DNA of 64,000 bases from Lineus longissimus (GCF_910592395.1 NC_088310.1:14021501-14085500), one strand, 5' to 3'. Counted from the stretch's first letter, positions 1 to 11,860 are shown. Program-made: numbers and translations. The notes: generated by a model from the letters alone, not told the origin.

Positions 1-486
1 TTGGCCTAAAACGTGGACGCAAAGAGTGCATTATCGAGTGTTGGAGAGGTCACGTGATTGGACGAGAAACCTGAGGGAAAACAATACTGACTCCAGCTCC
101 CAGTCATAACAAAGTTTTTGAGCTTTTAGCTGTCAACATCAATGGCTATAATATACTCCCGCAGAATAGTAGAACTAATAGAACTAATTTCCGAAGTTTC
201 CAATAGTTTGAACACAAATCAGAACATCACCCATCAGCTGGACTCAGATCTGCATAAATTACGATAAATAATGAGGTCGTCGCTTCAATTTCGCAAAGAA
301 AGTTGACTCCATTCGAAGGTTGTTTTGACCAAATTCCATTGAACTCATCGTTATGAGGGCATTTGAACACATTCTCGTTGATCTTTTCTATAAACGTGTG
401 AAGTTTCGTACCAAAATACATTTCCGTAAAGGCTTAAAAAAGAAAATTTGTCACTTACAAAATCATTGCTCCGGTAGAAATAATGA
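1..486. other. No gene seen
   Basis: AT-rich non-coding sequence with only short chance frames. It lies downstream of BTBD7 exon 5795-6003 in the gene's direction, so it is probably a further BTBD7 intron. No conserved protein similarity or repeat terminus was recognised. Confidence 0.4.
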
Positions 487-1596
487 AATGAAATGGCCAG
501 GGCCATTGTGCTCACCTCATGTGGAGAAAAGATGGATAAAGAGCATGGTATTGTGTCATGTAGTGTTAGGTTTGATGTAGGTCCAAGCAATTACAATTTC
601 CCCAAAATGGCCAATTTACAGTACATTCGACCTATGTGACCTTGAAAAGTAGGTCAAATCAAAGAAGACCCGGGTGACTCATTGAATGGTTGTTAGAATT
701 AGATGTACCTATGATATAAAATTGGTGCCAATCAGGCAAGTCATTACTAGAAATAATGGCATTTTGAAGAATTTAGGATTTGGCCCCCTCCCTGGAGGCC
801 AAACGGCAAATCAGATCGCACCAAACTTCGGTACCTGCGATCACCTGACCAAGGGGAACATGTGTACTTAATTTGTGATCAATAGTCATTGCAGTTAAGA
901 AACGTGCCATAGTTACGGCCTGACGGCGAATTTACGCCATTTGACCTCTGTGACCTTGACAAGAAGGTCAAATTAAAAACCTGTGTGACATATACTGTAT
1001 GGTGCTTAGATGTACCCATGATATCAAATTGGTGGCAATCGGGCAAGGAGTTAAGGAATAATCACATTTTTAAGGTTTTTGGATTTTGCCACCTGGTGGT
1101 CAAGTGGTGAATCATATTGGACCAAACTTCGATCCCTGAGATCACCTGACTAAGGGGTAAATGTGTACCAAATTTGGGATCAATAGTCATTGCAGTTTAG
1201 AAACGTGCCATCGTTACATCCTAATGGCCAATTTACACCATTTGACCTCTGTGACCTTGAAAAGGAGGTCAAATCAAAATCCCGGACGATATATGATGCA
1301 CCTTTGCTAGAAGTACCTACCATATTTTTTTCAAAATTTCCCGACTACTATTAAGGGAGATATTGCATATTTTCACATTTAACGTTTGGCCCCCTGGTGG
1401 CCAAACCATGAAACGAATCGGACCGAAACTTGGTCTCCAAGGTGTCATTACATAAGGGTACATGTGTACCAAGTTTCAACTCAATAGCTCTAACAGTTAC
1501 GAAACGTGCCCTGCTAACGGACGACGGACGACGACGACGACGGACGCCACGGTATGGGATAAGCTCACCTCTGCTAAGAGGTGAGCCAAAAAGGTC
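487..1596 (+). repeat. R1 family element, copy A
   Basis: Begins with the family's AATGAAATGGCC end, a GGCC hairpin followed by GTGCTCACC. It contains about three tandem modules of roughly 300 bases, then a GAC-rich microsatellite near 1520-1545, and ends at GGTGAGCCAAAAA. Each module repeats the same landmarks: a TTTGACC..GTGACCTTGA..AGGTCAAATC block, a CCCCCTGGTGGCCAA block and a TTAAGAAACGTGCC block. No coding frame is conserved between copies. The end GCTCACC is the reverse complement of GGTGAGC, so the element has short subterminal inverted repeats. The shape resembles a non-autonomous Helentron-like element (see findings). Confidence 0.7.
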
Positions 1597-1789
1597 ACCG
1601 CCATTTTCTTAATGATAGTACTCCAGGTAACCTCGGCGGGAAATTTAAAGCGGAATCATCCGGGGTCAAACAACAGTTTTGCTCACTACCGCCAACTGGT
1701 GATATAAATCGACACTGACTGATCTATTTTATATCAAAACTTCTGTATCATGAAGACCTTTTCAACTTTATTTCAAGCTTTTATCTGCT

Positions 1790-2420
1790 GGAATAGAGCG
1801 TCAAAAAATTGTTTTTTCATTTACGCATTTTGCCCCCTAGGGAGCTGAATTTGAGTCGAATCGCCCAAATTTTTTTCCGTAAGCAACATTTTCGGCGGTG
1901 TTTATAAGCAAGACTAGATTTGAAGTGCCTCGGTTGTATGATTACAAAATGCCCAATTTTGTCCACGGACGGACGGATGGATGGATGGATGGATGGATGG
2001 ATGGATGAACGAACACCACTCGAATAGCTATTTGACAAAAATGAATTTGATCGGACAAACGGTTCTCCTCGAAATTGACGGAAACCGATTTCAAGCACGC
2101 CGCCCTGGTGGCCATATTGATAATCGGAACGAGCCCGTTTTCGAAAGGAACCTTGCTCTAGTCACCCTCAACGTACATACCAAAAATGAATTTAATCGGA
2201 CGAACGGTTCTCCTCGAAATTGACGAAAACCAATTTCAAACACGCCGCCCTGGTGGCCATATTCATAATCGGAACAAGCCTGTTTTTGAAGGAACCTTCC
2301 TCTAGTCACCCCTAATGTACATACCAACAAGAGGCCCAAGGGCCTGGCGCTCAGCTGGATGACCTAATAACATAGGACTGAGGGTGTAAAGTAGTAAATA
2401 TCAGCTTTATACTACTGTTT
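1790..2420 (+). repeat. Dispersed repeat (R3-like) with GGAT microsatellite
   Basis: Contains a GGAT tetranucleotide tract at about 1972-2008. Two tandem segments of about 150 bases follow, sharing AATTTGATCGGACAAACGG, CCGCCCTGGTGGCCATATT and AAGGAACCTT words. At 2328-2360 is a hairpin-type end, GAGGCCCAAGGGCCTGGCGCTCAGC. Related sequence occurs at 4389-4662 and 14930-15170. No gene. Confidence 0.6.
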
Positions 2421-4004
2421 GAAGGTCAAGAGAACACGTTATACTACTAAGATTTCCAATGCAGAGCTGCCAGCTGGATGAAATATGATTGAACTAATCA
2501 GCCATGGTATGCAAATATTACAGGAGGCAACGGAAGATATCCCTAGTTCAGTATGTTGTATCGGTAGCTTTACAGAAAAGAAGTGTCAGAGAGGATGAGA
2601 CTTCTCCATGGACAACTGTGGTATGTCCAGGCTTGGTTGTACAGCACAAGGATACAAAATGCTGTCTGTAATTGAGAGGTATCCTGATTTAACAGAGGTC
2701 AAAATAAATAGAAATGACCAGTTTGGGACTAACACCACTGTCTTTTTTTTGATAAGGTAGAGATTACAGGAGTCAACAAAATTAATTTTATTGAGAGAAA
2801 TTGACCTGTCCTGCAGGTGATTGGAATTTACATTATACAAAGGGTCGTTTTCATATTTGAAAATCCCTTCATAATCAAGGGCTACCTCTGACTAAAACAG
2901 CATCCATAAACAATAGACCACCAATTTGACCCCAGCTCCTAACTGCGGGAAAACCCAAGTCCAGCAACCAAAAGTACCAAAAATACATTTTTGTTTACAT
3001 TTGAACTGCACACATGCGTTTGTTTACAATTTCCCGCAAAATCTCGAAAATCAGGTGACCTGCAATCATGGATTGAAAATAACATTTATCTGGGTTCAGC
3101 AGGTCCGGCTGTTCCAATCATCCCCCTACAGCGAGCTGTAGAAAAGGTAATGTCATTCACCCCACAGGGAGTGCAGGTAATTGATTAAGCCCCTGCATAA
3201 CTTAACAGCAATGGCTTGGCTTCTGTGAGTGGTAAGGAGAATTGACAGTGTCCGATTAAAAATCCCTCATTTCTGCTCCGCTGAAGTAAATTTTTGAATA
3301 AAACCAAGACGTTGCATCAGGGTAAGGTGTCACCACCATTCATGCAAAATTTCAAGGCGATCCAACGCCTCTAAGTGTGACTTTATTCGTCCCCCTTCTA
3401 ATATTATTATATGGAAGATTTAGACCAGCGATGACGTCATTTCTGGTGATTCCCTACGTTGTCCAATGAACGCTTTTTAAAGTGTGCCATTTGGCATGCA
3501 TTAGCATGCAATGTATTTTATCAGCGCTGACAATTGCCGAACAGAATGCCGTAGCTCCGTCAATTTGCAATCAATTTTTATGGGAGTAACATTATTGTGT
3601 TGCTTAAAACGTCTACTTTTTACTCATGTAAGAATCGTAGTACTAAAAACTAATATGCAAACAGAATCATGCCGATTCACTGCACATACTGTGGGAATTC
3701 TCCACTTCAAAATACATCGCGAACAGAGCCTGCACTTCCGATATCGTTTTCACAGAATTGTGGCCAAATTTTCAAGAACTAATTTCTGAAAGTATTCCCT
3801 TAAGACCTCATGACTACCCACTGAAAGGAACTAGTGATAATATCGCCTACTTGACTACTTTTTAGCAGAAAATTGGTTACTTGTTGCAAAATCAATCTTC
3901 CATCTTTACACTGGTCACAGTGGCTATGCTGAAATATACCCTGGTTCCCTGGCCAATTCAATGCGCAGAATACAACTGCGCAACTATACGTCATAACCCG
4001 GGCT
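2421..4004. other. No gene seen
   Basis: Unique-looking AT-rich sequence with short frames only. None shows a recognisable domain or plausible splice-flanked exon. Likely BTBD7 intron downstream of the 5795-6003 exon. Confidence 0.4.
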
Positions 4005-4388
4005 TTTGAATCGTCAAAAAATCTGTCAAATGTGCCTGTAGCGCCAACTGGCGGTGAAAACTAAACTAATTCCATTACAAGTCAAAATGAAAAATTATTA
4101 AAAAATATTAGGCCAGATTTGAAAACAATATTTCCTCTGTGGCCCGAGGTATAAAGGAAAGAAGTTTAAACTTCCCGATGACCTCATTCGCCGAATGTAG
4201 GTCGGATCGCGCTGATTTTTGGTTTCTGAGTTCCCCTTGGGCTACTCCTAATTTAGCAGCGTCAACAAAGTGCCTAGGTCTTACGGTTACAAAATGCCCA
4301 AAATTGACATGGCAGGATGGCAGGAAGTACGGACACCATTCCCTTAGTAATATTACCAGCTTCGCTGACTTTGTCAGCTGAGCTAAAA
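4005..4388 (-). repeat. R2 dispersed repeat
   Basis: Reverse-complement counterpart of 59328-59715. Both copies share a GCCAACTGGCGGTGAAAAC word at one end and a hairpin terminus at the other, built from AGCTCAGCTGAC and GTCAGC..AGCT around a short A-rich loop. They also share an internal GGATG/CATCC-type tract. About 385 bases, no coding capacity. Confidence 0.65.
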
Positions 4389-4662
4389 ATGAATTTGATC
4401 AGACAAACGGTTCTCCTCGAAATTGACGGAAACCAATTTCAAACACGCCGCCCTGGTGGCCATATTGATAATCGGAACAAGCCCTTTTTCGAAAGGAACC
4501 TTCCTCTAGTCACCCCCAATGTACATACCAAAAATTGAATTGATTGTCAAGGCCATTCTCCTAGAAATCGACAGAAACCAAGTAGCAGACGCCCGCCCGC
4601 CAGGACGGACGGCGCACGTGACGACAATACCCCTCTAGCCCATTTGGGCTGAGGGGTAAAAA
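4389..4662 (+). repeat. R3 dispersed repeat with terminal hairpin
   Basis: Shares long blocks with 2040-2330 and 14930-15170. The right end is a stem-loop made from CCCCTCTAGCCC and GGGCTGAGGGG around a short loop. It is preceded by a GGAC-type microsatellite (ACGGACGG) and CGCCCGCCCGCC. It joins directly to the hairpin end of R2, so the two sit side by side. Confidence 0.6.
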
Positions 4663-5174
4663 CTAAACCTAGTACGGGTGAGTGGAACCAAGTTTGAGCT
4701 CCATAAATATCTTCTTATAGTTTTTATCTGAACGCTTACGGAAAAGAACGAAAGGCACTAGAATGAGTAAGCCTGACCAAATAAGGAAGACCATCGACAG
4801 CAATTTTATGTGGGCTTATATTTCATTGGAGTAAGATGCTCGAAAGATTTGTCATACGCCAAAGGTCGTCGGCATGTAATTTGTCCTAGCTCTTGCGCTG
4901 GCGACAAAGTCCAAAGCCAGTATTAACCCCCCCCCCTACTTTTTAATGCATTTCTGCACGAATCTCAGGACCTGACTTTGGCCTACAAACAACCGGAAAT
5001 GCCCAATTTGACAAATTGGTGTTTTGTTTCGCTTGCTTGGGCTATTGTTCGCATTCCGCGGAGCAGGTGAGGATTTCTGAGGGTGATTCCTCAATTAGAG
5101 GGGTAATCAACCGCGGACTACAGCTGATGGGTTCGGATTGCCACGGTTTGAGGTGATGGTTATATCCAAGCAGC
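4663..5174. other. No gene seen
   Basis: Non-coding sequence with a C-tract near 4927-4935. No recognisable exon or element end. Confidence 0.4.
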
Positions 5175-5746
5175 AATGTAGTTGCACTCAAACGGCCAAT
5201 TTACGCCATTTGACCTATGAGACCTTGAAAGGTAGATCAAATCAAAAACCTGGATGATCAGTGATGTATCCTTGCTATTCGGAATACCTACCATAAACTT
5301 TTTATTGAAAATGAGTCACTTTTAGCGAGATATCACACAGACTCCCCTGGTGGCCAAGTTGAGAATTGAAATTCTGTGTCAGAGGTCGCCGGACCTAGGG
5401 TATCCGGTGTTGAATGTTGGGAGTTCATAGCTTTAGTGATTAAGAAACCTGCCACTGTTTTTTAAAACATGGTTACAGACAATGAAATGGTCCAGGGACC
5501 ATGTGCTCACCTCGGGTAATGTAATGCATGTCATTTGCAGTGGATATCGGGAGAACAGTTTCTGGCTAGTTTCCCCAGTTTTGATTCCATTGAATAATAT
5601 TATTCTTCTTGGCTCAATGGCCCAAAAGCTACCATCACACCAAGTTTTAGCCATCTAGCCCTAGCGGTCAAGAAACGTGCCACAGGAGACGACGACGGAC
5701 ACAGCGCTATTGTGTAGACTCCCCGAACGTTGAGCCAAAAACCAGA
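5175..5746 (+). repeat. R1 family, copy B (one fragment interrupted by another)
   Basis: A partial R1 module at 5190-5475 runs directly into a fresh R1 start at about 5477 (AATGAAATGGTCCAGGG then GTGCTCACC). That copy ends at GTTGAGCCAAAAA near 5743. The right end lies only about 50 bases beyond the splice donor of the BTBD7 exon at 5795, in the intron downstream of that exon. Confidence 0.6.
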
Positions 5747-5794
5747 AAATGAAAGGTACAAATATTTCTGTAAGTTGTTATTCAACTGACTTAC

Positions 5795-6003
5795 CTGCAG
5801 GAAGTCAGAGCTGATGGCATCAATCAAATACTTCTTTGGTAAATCTAAGATGGTCGGCGAATGGGCGATTTGTAAGAAGTCTTCTCTTAGGTAGTGTAGA
5901 GCTTGCCGATAAACCCAGGCCGAACCAAGAGGTTGTGAACTCCACAGCAGGATTGGTACCAAATTGTCCATGCCTAAGGTATCAACTATTATATCTTCAC
6001 TCC
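5795..6003 (-). CDS. BTBD7: BTBD7 homologue, coding exon with start of BACK region
   Basis: The frame continues the protein of the 18094-19295 exon. It reads SEDIIVDTL at the start, then ILLWSSQPLGSAWVYRQALHY, and ends SSDFLQ, closely matching the known BTBD7 segment just after the second BTB domain (BACK-like helices). The acceptor is a pyrimidine-rich TTTAAAG at 6004. The donor is CTGCAG followed by GTAAGT at 5794. The upstream exon ends in phase 1 (CAAG) and this exon starts with GG, so the join restores a codon. The remaining 207 bases are 69 codons, ending in phase 0. Later exons of the roughly 1,100-residue family are not seen and presumably lie beyond position 1. BTBD7 is a cytoplasmic BTB protein linked in vertebrates to epithelial dynamics and branching. 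Confidence 0.9.
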
Positions 6004-7063
6004 CTTTAAAAAAGAAATAAAGTAACGTTACAATAAGAAATACTGTCCTCCTATCTGACCTTGTCCTATATCATCCTGTAGAATCGTCATCACATTTTGT
6101 GAGTGTATTCCCTATTGCAAGGGAGGATTTCCTGGAAATATCATTCGAAATATATATCATCGAAAATATGTGACACGTTCCAGCAAAACCAGTTGCATGT
6201 CACTCTGAGCTTGGCAGGTTGAGACAGACTGTTTGTTCATTTCACTATTGCCTTTTGTGAAATCTGGACATCAATTTCTTCTATTATCTCCTGGAGTCAT
6301 CTAGGGCTAGGCTCATCTTATGTGCAACATGTGATTAGTTTTGCTAGAACGGGTCACATATTGCATCAAAATCATAAGTCAAATAGAAGGCTAAACACAT
6401 TACATTTGGTTATTCCATGAAAACTACAGTGCATTAAATCATTTACAGGGATGCATAGAAACTGTTATGAGCTTATGAATCATGATACTGGGAACATATG
6501 TTATCGTACTGATGGAGGCGATCAAAGAATTACTGAACAAAAACAATGCAACGTGTCAACTATGTTCACGATTGCCTCACTCGACTCTACACCCTCCCAT
6601 CGACCTGCATGCGGCAATAGAACCTCTGTCGCCAAAAGGCTTGCAGCATTGTTGATTGACTTGAGTCTTTAGTGGACATGTTCAAGATGTTGGTTTCAAA
6701 ATAAGTTCGACACAATTATACTCGTCAATATTGTCTACACAACTGACACTGGTTATCGAAAACTGAGACAGTCCTATACTAGCAATATGCATGTGGGAAA
6801 CTGTGAATCCATGTTTAAACTAGAGCAATGTTGATGGCAAATCTGCCCGCTTTTTGTTAAGTAGGAACGTTGAAGTGGATAATTTCATAACGGATGTCGC
6901 AAAACATTTGGTGTGTGTGATGGTGAAGGTGTTTGATGTTGAGAATGTGTATGTGGTGAAGTTGAGACTGATGTTCAGGGACTTCAGCATTTGAGGGTGA
7001 TGTGACATTGTACAATGAAAATAATAACAATGAAACAGCAAGGGGCCATTATTGTACAATGAT
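6004..7063. other. BTBD7 intron, no other gene seen
   Basis: Intronic sequence upstream (on the minus strand) of the 5795-6003 exon, with no recognisable repeat terminus. The frames at 6451-6672 and 6820-7059 have no known domain and look like chance. Confidence 0.5.
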
Positions 7064-7249
7064 GATTAACACTGAAACGGCCAGGGCCACTGTCCTCACT
7101 GTACATGTATATTAGTGGACAATGCATGCTGGTTAAGAATCGTGATAGCCAAAGGGAAATTTGCCAAGGAACCTCTGTGACCTTGAAAGGTAGGTCAAAT
7201 GAAAAAAACCATGTGACACATACCTTTGGTGGTTAGTTGTAGGGTTACA
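7064..7249 (+). repeat. R1 family, copy C, left part split by the MULE
   Basis: R1 start (AAACGGCCAGGGCC) and one TTTGCC..GTGACCTTGA..AGGTCAAATG block, cut off at the left end of the MULE at 7250. R1-type sequence resumes at 11556 (AAGAAACGTGCCACAG), so the MULE lies inside an R1 copy. Confidence 0.55.
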
Positions 7250-7600
7250 GGAAAATTCGTCCCCCGAAAATTCGTCCACAAGGAAAATTTGTCCCAGAGG
7301 AAAATTCGTCCCCGGAAATTCGTCCCTGGAAAATTCGTCCCCGAGGATACTTGTCTCCTAGGAAAATTCGTCCCCGAGGATAATTTGTCCCCAGAAAATT
7401 TTACAAAGTTGAAAGTTTCTGACTTTACTTTCTAAGACTCTTAAGTCTTGTCGAATGGACTGTAGTAATAACCACTACTTTCAATTTTTCTCATTCAGTG
7501 TTACTTCTTTCTTTACTACCCTACTAGCTAGTTACCTACCCCACTATTTTCATTGTAGGTAGAGGTAGGCATGCAAAATATTTTATTTGATCGCCGTGTT
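7250..7600 (+). repeat. MULE left terminal inverted repeat
   Basis: Eight or so direct, imperfect copies of GGAAAATTCGTCCCCGA at 7250-7400, followed by single-copy TIR sequence containing GTTGAAAGTTTCTGAC and TAGGTAGAGGTAGGC. All are found inverted at 11265-11555. Confidence 0.85.
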
Positions 7601-8716
7601 GAAAATGCTACTGCGTTTTGTTTTCTTTTGCCATCTTATCAACTGAGCAGTGATTTCGGGGAATGTTTTGATTTTTTTTAAACACCTAGGAAAACCTACT
7701 CTTCCGTGAATTGGACCTTTTTTCCACAATTCCGTACCACGATTCAGTAAATGTCGGACTGGTTATTCTCTCCAAAAACCAAACTATGAAGGTTGAGTTA
7801 TTCAAGCATCTTGTACACAATTTTACAGTAATTGCCAATATCTATACTATAATGCGCGTTGTGGCCGCTATTTAGGAGGTAATTTTTGTTTCAAAATTGG
7901 GCCTTGGAAATGCGTCGAATTCTTGCAACCTTTGGCTTCGTGGGTCTGGATCATATGTAAGAGTGTCACTGAGTGTGTCATACGTCGAATATCTTCGTGG
8001 TTTTAGAATAAATAACAACTTTTCAGAGAGCACGTCGACTGGAGAGCTCCGCTCATTCTCAAAAGCATACACAAACTTCACGCATATTCTCCCTGCCATA
8101 TCAGTAATAGCTTCCAGCACATATGTAGTGCTATACAACCTGGTCCATGGTGCAGGGTATTAGCAGGGAGATTAATGATTAGCCTGTTCTATTTTAGTTC
8201 TATTCGAGAAACACTGACCTGAGTGATAAGGCAAATTCTGCAGAGTGGCCTACCGGAACATGCAGTCAGGGTATCAATAAACAGTTATGCCAGGATGGAC
8301 AAAATATGTACAGTGGCCAGCGCTTGCTCTTTGTTTTATTCTTTACTGACTGATGTTGTCAGTTTGAATTGCGTTCTGCATCTCTCCATGCGCCTGGCTT
8401 TGGTCCGACAGTGGCATTGGGTACGGGAGTGGGTAGGTGATATGCCTAATATGTGAGGGCCTTATTTGGAACAGGACCTGCTGTCACTGGTCTCAATGCA
8501 TTGTGCAAAATAGCGTACTCCAATCAATCTATTGGGGGTTGCATGTAGATAGCAGCAATAAGTCCCTAAATGCAGTTAATTTCGTGTTTAACCTTTAATA
8601 AAACTTCAGTAACGTTAGAAATTCAATGTAGCTCAATCATCGTGCCCATTTAACTAATGTATATTACATTTCAACTTTGTCCGCTCCATGGGTATATGCT
8701 AGTTAAAACAATGCTT

Positions 8717-8993
8717 CAAAGGTTGAGAAGAGCAGGTTTGAAGTTTAGAAGAAGACCTTTTCTTAATTGCACCCAGTAAAAACTGGGGATCAAGATAAAA
8801 CACTTCCATGATGCAATTATTTAGACAGACTCCTTTGTTCCCAGTCCACAAGAAGCCATTTTCTTATTAATTGCATCATGGAAGTGTTATCTGCATATCC
8901 AGTTTTAACTGGGTGCAATTAAGAAGAAGTCTTCTGAACTTCCCACAAAAAGTCCAGACGTTACAGAGACAAGGTTCTTCTCAACCTTTGGTT
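8717..8993. repeat. Palindromic insert inside the MULE
   Basis: Starts with AAAGGTTGAGAAGA and ends with TTCTTCTCAACCTTT. It has further inverted matches (TTAATTGCACCCAGT against ACTGGGTGCAATTAA, and CACTTCCATGATGCAATT against its complement). About 277 bases with imperfect arms of roughly 110, like a small foldback MITE nested in the MULE upstream of the transposase. Confidence 0.65.
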
Positions 8994-9101
8994 TCTTGGC
9001 TCTAATTGCTTGCTCAAAGTGTCAGGTGGTATTATGACAACCATGGTTGTGGGAAGTTCCTTATTCTCTTCAAAGTGACTGATGCTGATACAACTGGAAT
9101 C

Positions 9102-10480
9102 ATGGCTGAATTTATAACATACGAGTGAGGAAAAGATAAGCTGTACGACGGTTACGTATACACAAGACAGAAACTGCTGGCAGGAAACCGCACTTCGTGG
9201 ATTTGCGGACAGAGATCCAAATGTAAAGCCAGAGTAACGACAGATGGTCTACGTGTAGTAAAGGCCACAAATCAGTATACACATGCTCAAAACCGACCTG
9301 CTGTCCAAGCACAGAGGGTGCAGCAGCAGATGAAAGCACGTGTCTAAACCACACAAGAGACAATCCAGCAGGTCCTGACAGAGAATGTTGGTAACCTTGG
9401 TGAGGGGGCTGCTGTGCTGCTACCAAATATTACAAATATGAGGAGAGTTCTGCGAATGCAATGACAAACGGCGGCGCAACCTGAACCCCAGCCACAAAAT
9501 GCCATGAACGTGGAGATTCCTGAGCGATATACTTAAACTCTTCGAGGAGAATTGTTCCTGCAGTTCGATAGTGGAGTCGGCGATCCAAATTGCATTCTAA
9601 TATTTTGTACGCAAAGGAATCTGGAACATTTGGCGTACTGTGAACATTGGTTTGCTGATGCCACTTTTAAACAGTTCCACTCAACTTTCTTCCAGTTGTT
9701 CACCATCCATGTCTTGCTGAATGACTCTGTGACCGCATGTATTTATGCGGTGCTACAAAACAAAACTCAGGAGACCTACGCTCGGCTTTTCACCATAAGA
9801 CAATTAATTCCCAATGCAAATCCAGAAACATTTTTGATGGACATGGAAAGGGCAGCTTCAAATGCAGCTTCAGAACTCTTTCCTAATGTGGATATCAAAT
9901 ACTGCTTTTACCACTTGTCCCAAGCAGTATGGAGGAAGATTCAGGAGAAGGTCTTGCCGTGGATTACCGTGAGGATGACGAGTTCTTGTTAATCTGAGAA
10001 TGCTTACTGCACTGGCTTTTGTCCCTGTCGATGATGTCATTGAAAGTTATGAAGCCTTGCAACCACATATTCCAAATGCTGCTGAACCAGTTGTACGATA
10101 TTTCGAATCAACATACATCGGAGAGAGAAGACACCAGGGACCTAGAAATCCGATGTATCATATCTCCAAGTGGAACGTGTATGATAGAACTGTCGAAAAC
10201 CTTCCGAGAACCAACAATGCCATCGAGGGCTGGCATCGCGGTTTCCAGTCGAATGTCGGAGCCTTCCACCCAAACATCTGGAAATTCATTGATGTGATTC
10301 GCCGTGAACAAAGTCTTAATGAGTTGAAGATTACACAAATTCTTGGTGGACATCAAGCCTCCCCAACAACGTTGTGAGAATCGTGACTGTCAAAGGAAAA
10401 TTGCTGCTATCGTGCAGGATTATGACAATCGTGATATAGTGGGATACCTGAGAGCAATTGCACACAATCTTCGGATGTGA
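9102..10480 (+). pseudogene. MULE transposase with FLYWCH finger, decayed
   Basis: From ATG 9102 one frame gives a FLYWCH domain (about 9130-9300): GYVYTRQK, WICGQRSKCKAR and a closing TH. The MULE transposase core follows from about 9537, with LRGELFLQFDSG, HWFADATFK carrying the first catalytic Asp, and MDMERAASNA, then ELFPNVDIKYCFYHLSQ. From 10000 come LRMLTALAFVPVDDV and RTNNAIEGWHRGFQ, ending near QDYDNRDIVGYLRAI before TGA 10478. In-frame stops lie at 9126, 9345, 9462 and 9534, and frame changes near 9955, 9985 and 10370. At about 459 codons the length is normal for the family. The gene is non-functional, but with only about seven lesions it is not ancient. Confidence 0.9.
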
Positions 10481-11264
10481 ACAGATTTGTGAACTCTTAA
10501 GGCCTCCATATACTGCATGACAAAAGTCGAAATATAGTACATTCTACAAGAATTGACCTAGCTATATAGCTAAATATCGAAATGTCTTAGTAATGTCAAA
10601 CAGACTATATTTCAAAATTTGTCATGCAGTGTATGAATAATGAAGGACTTTATACAGTTGGTGACTGTTGTGGAATACCTGAGAGCATTTGAATACATGG
10701 GTGTCTCAAGTTTACTCTTGTCTTGAATTAGTATGAACTGTTTGAGACAGTGAATCAAGAATTTTAAAAATGTCCTTTTAATTGTACATATTTATAATAT
10801 CAGGACACAGTTGCTCAATCAGCATTAACCAATCATTCGAGTGTTACCATAAATGTTGGCATTATCTCTTTATCAATGTAAAATACCAAGGCGAAATGGC
10901 TGAACAGCAATGTTGGTGCAAATTGTGCAATCCAGGACCAAATACATTTGTACGGCAGATTTGCATAATATCCAGAAAATTTACTTAAAAGACAATGAAA
11001 GATACCGACATACTTGTAAACAACATTTTTGGTAAAATTATCTTTTCGTATCAATAAACTTTCTATTGTACATGAAATTGTTGTAAATTTGCTTTTCTTT
11101 TAATTCCCTCTATTTTGTTGAAAACGAGAGATTAAGGCCAGTCTTGAAATATTTTTGTTTGCACATGCCTACTCAAATAATTTTATTGGCATTTATTTTA
11201 CAATTTGCAAAATTTTGTTGAAGAATTTAGAGCTTTTCTTTCATTCTGACCAAAAAAAGTACTG

Positions 11265-11555
11265 ATTTAAAAATAATAAAATATTACCCCTGCCTACCTC
11301 TACCTACTATGAAAATAGTGGAGTAGGTAACCAGCTAGTGTGGTAGTAAAGAGAGATATAACACTTAATACTAGAAAGTAATGTCAGAAACTTTCAACTT
11401 TTGTTAAATTTTCCGGGGACGAATTATCCTCGGTGACAAATTTTCCAGGGACGAATTATCCTCAGGGACGAATTTTCCAGGGACGAATTATCCTCGGGTA
11501 CGTATTTTCCAGGGACGAATTAACCTCGGGGACTAATTCTCCGGGGACAAATATA
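11265..11555 (-). repeat. MULE right terminal inverted repeat
   Basis: Inverse of the left end: single-copy arm containing GCCTACCTCTACCTAC and GTCAGAAACTTTCAAC, then reiterated GGGACGAATT words out to 11555. Confidence 0.85.
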
Positions 11556-11860
11556 TAAGAAACGTGCCACAGTAAGCCCAACAAACAATTTACGCCATTT
11601 GACCTCTGTGACCTTGAAAAGTAGGTCAAATCTAAATGAAATGGCCAAGGGCTATTTTGCTCACCGTATCTATAGATATTTGGTGGTTGGGAATTCATCC
11701 TGGTTAAGAAACATGCTACATGTATATGTATTTAGGTCAAACAAAAGTCGGTACAACATCTGATGTATCATTGCTTGGAGTAACTACCATACAAATATCA
11801 TCGAAAACAGGTTGTGTGTAAACCCCTTACTGTTGAATTGTGAACATTTTGGGGACATCT
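11556..11860 (+). repeat. R1 family, copy C continued plus a second R1 start
   Basis: Resumes R1 sequence (AAGAAACGTGCCACAG, TTTGACCTCTGTGACCTTGA). At about 11634 it runs into another R1 start, AATGAAATGGCCAAGGGC then GCTCACCG, which is truncated within about 200 bases. Confidence 0.5.

Larger units (their letters stand above)
7250..11555 (+). mobile_element. FLYWCH-MULE DNA transposon with reiterated TIRs
   Basis: Both ends carry matching inverted sequence of about 290-350 bases (7250-7600 and 11265-11555). The outer part consists of many imperfect copies of a word of about 17 bases around GGAAAATTCGTCCCCGA, in opposite orientation at the two ends. The inner part is ordinary inverted repeat, including GTTGAAAGTTTCTGAC and GCCTACCTCTACCTAC. 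Between them is a decayed Mutator-like transposase with an N-terminal FLYWCH zinc finger. No convincing 9-base target duplication could be fixed because the ends are themselves repetitive. The element sits in the BTBD7 intron, antisense to the gene, inside an R1 copy. Confidence 0.85.
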
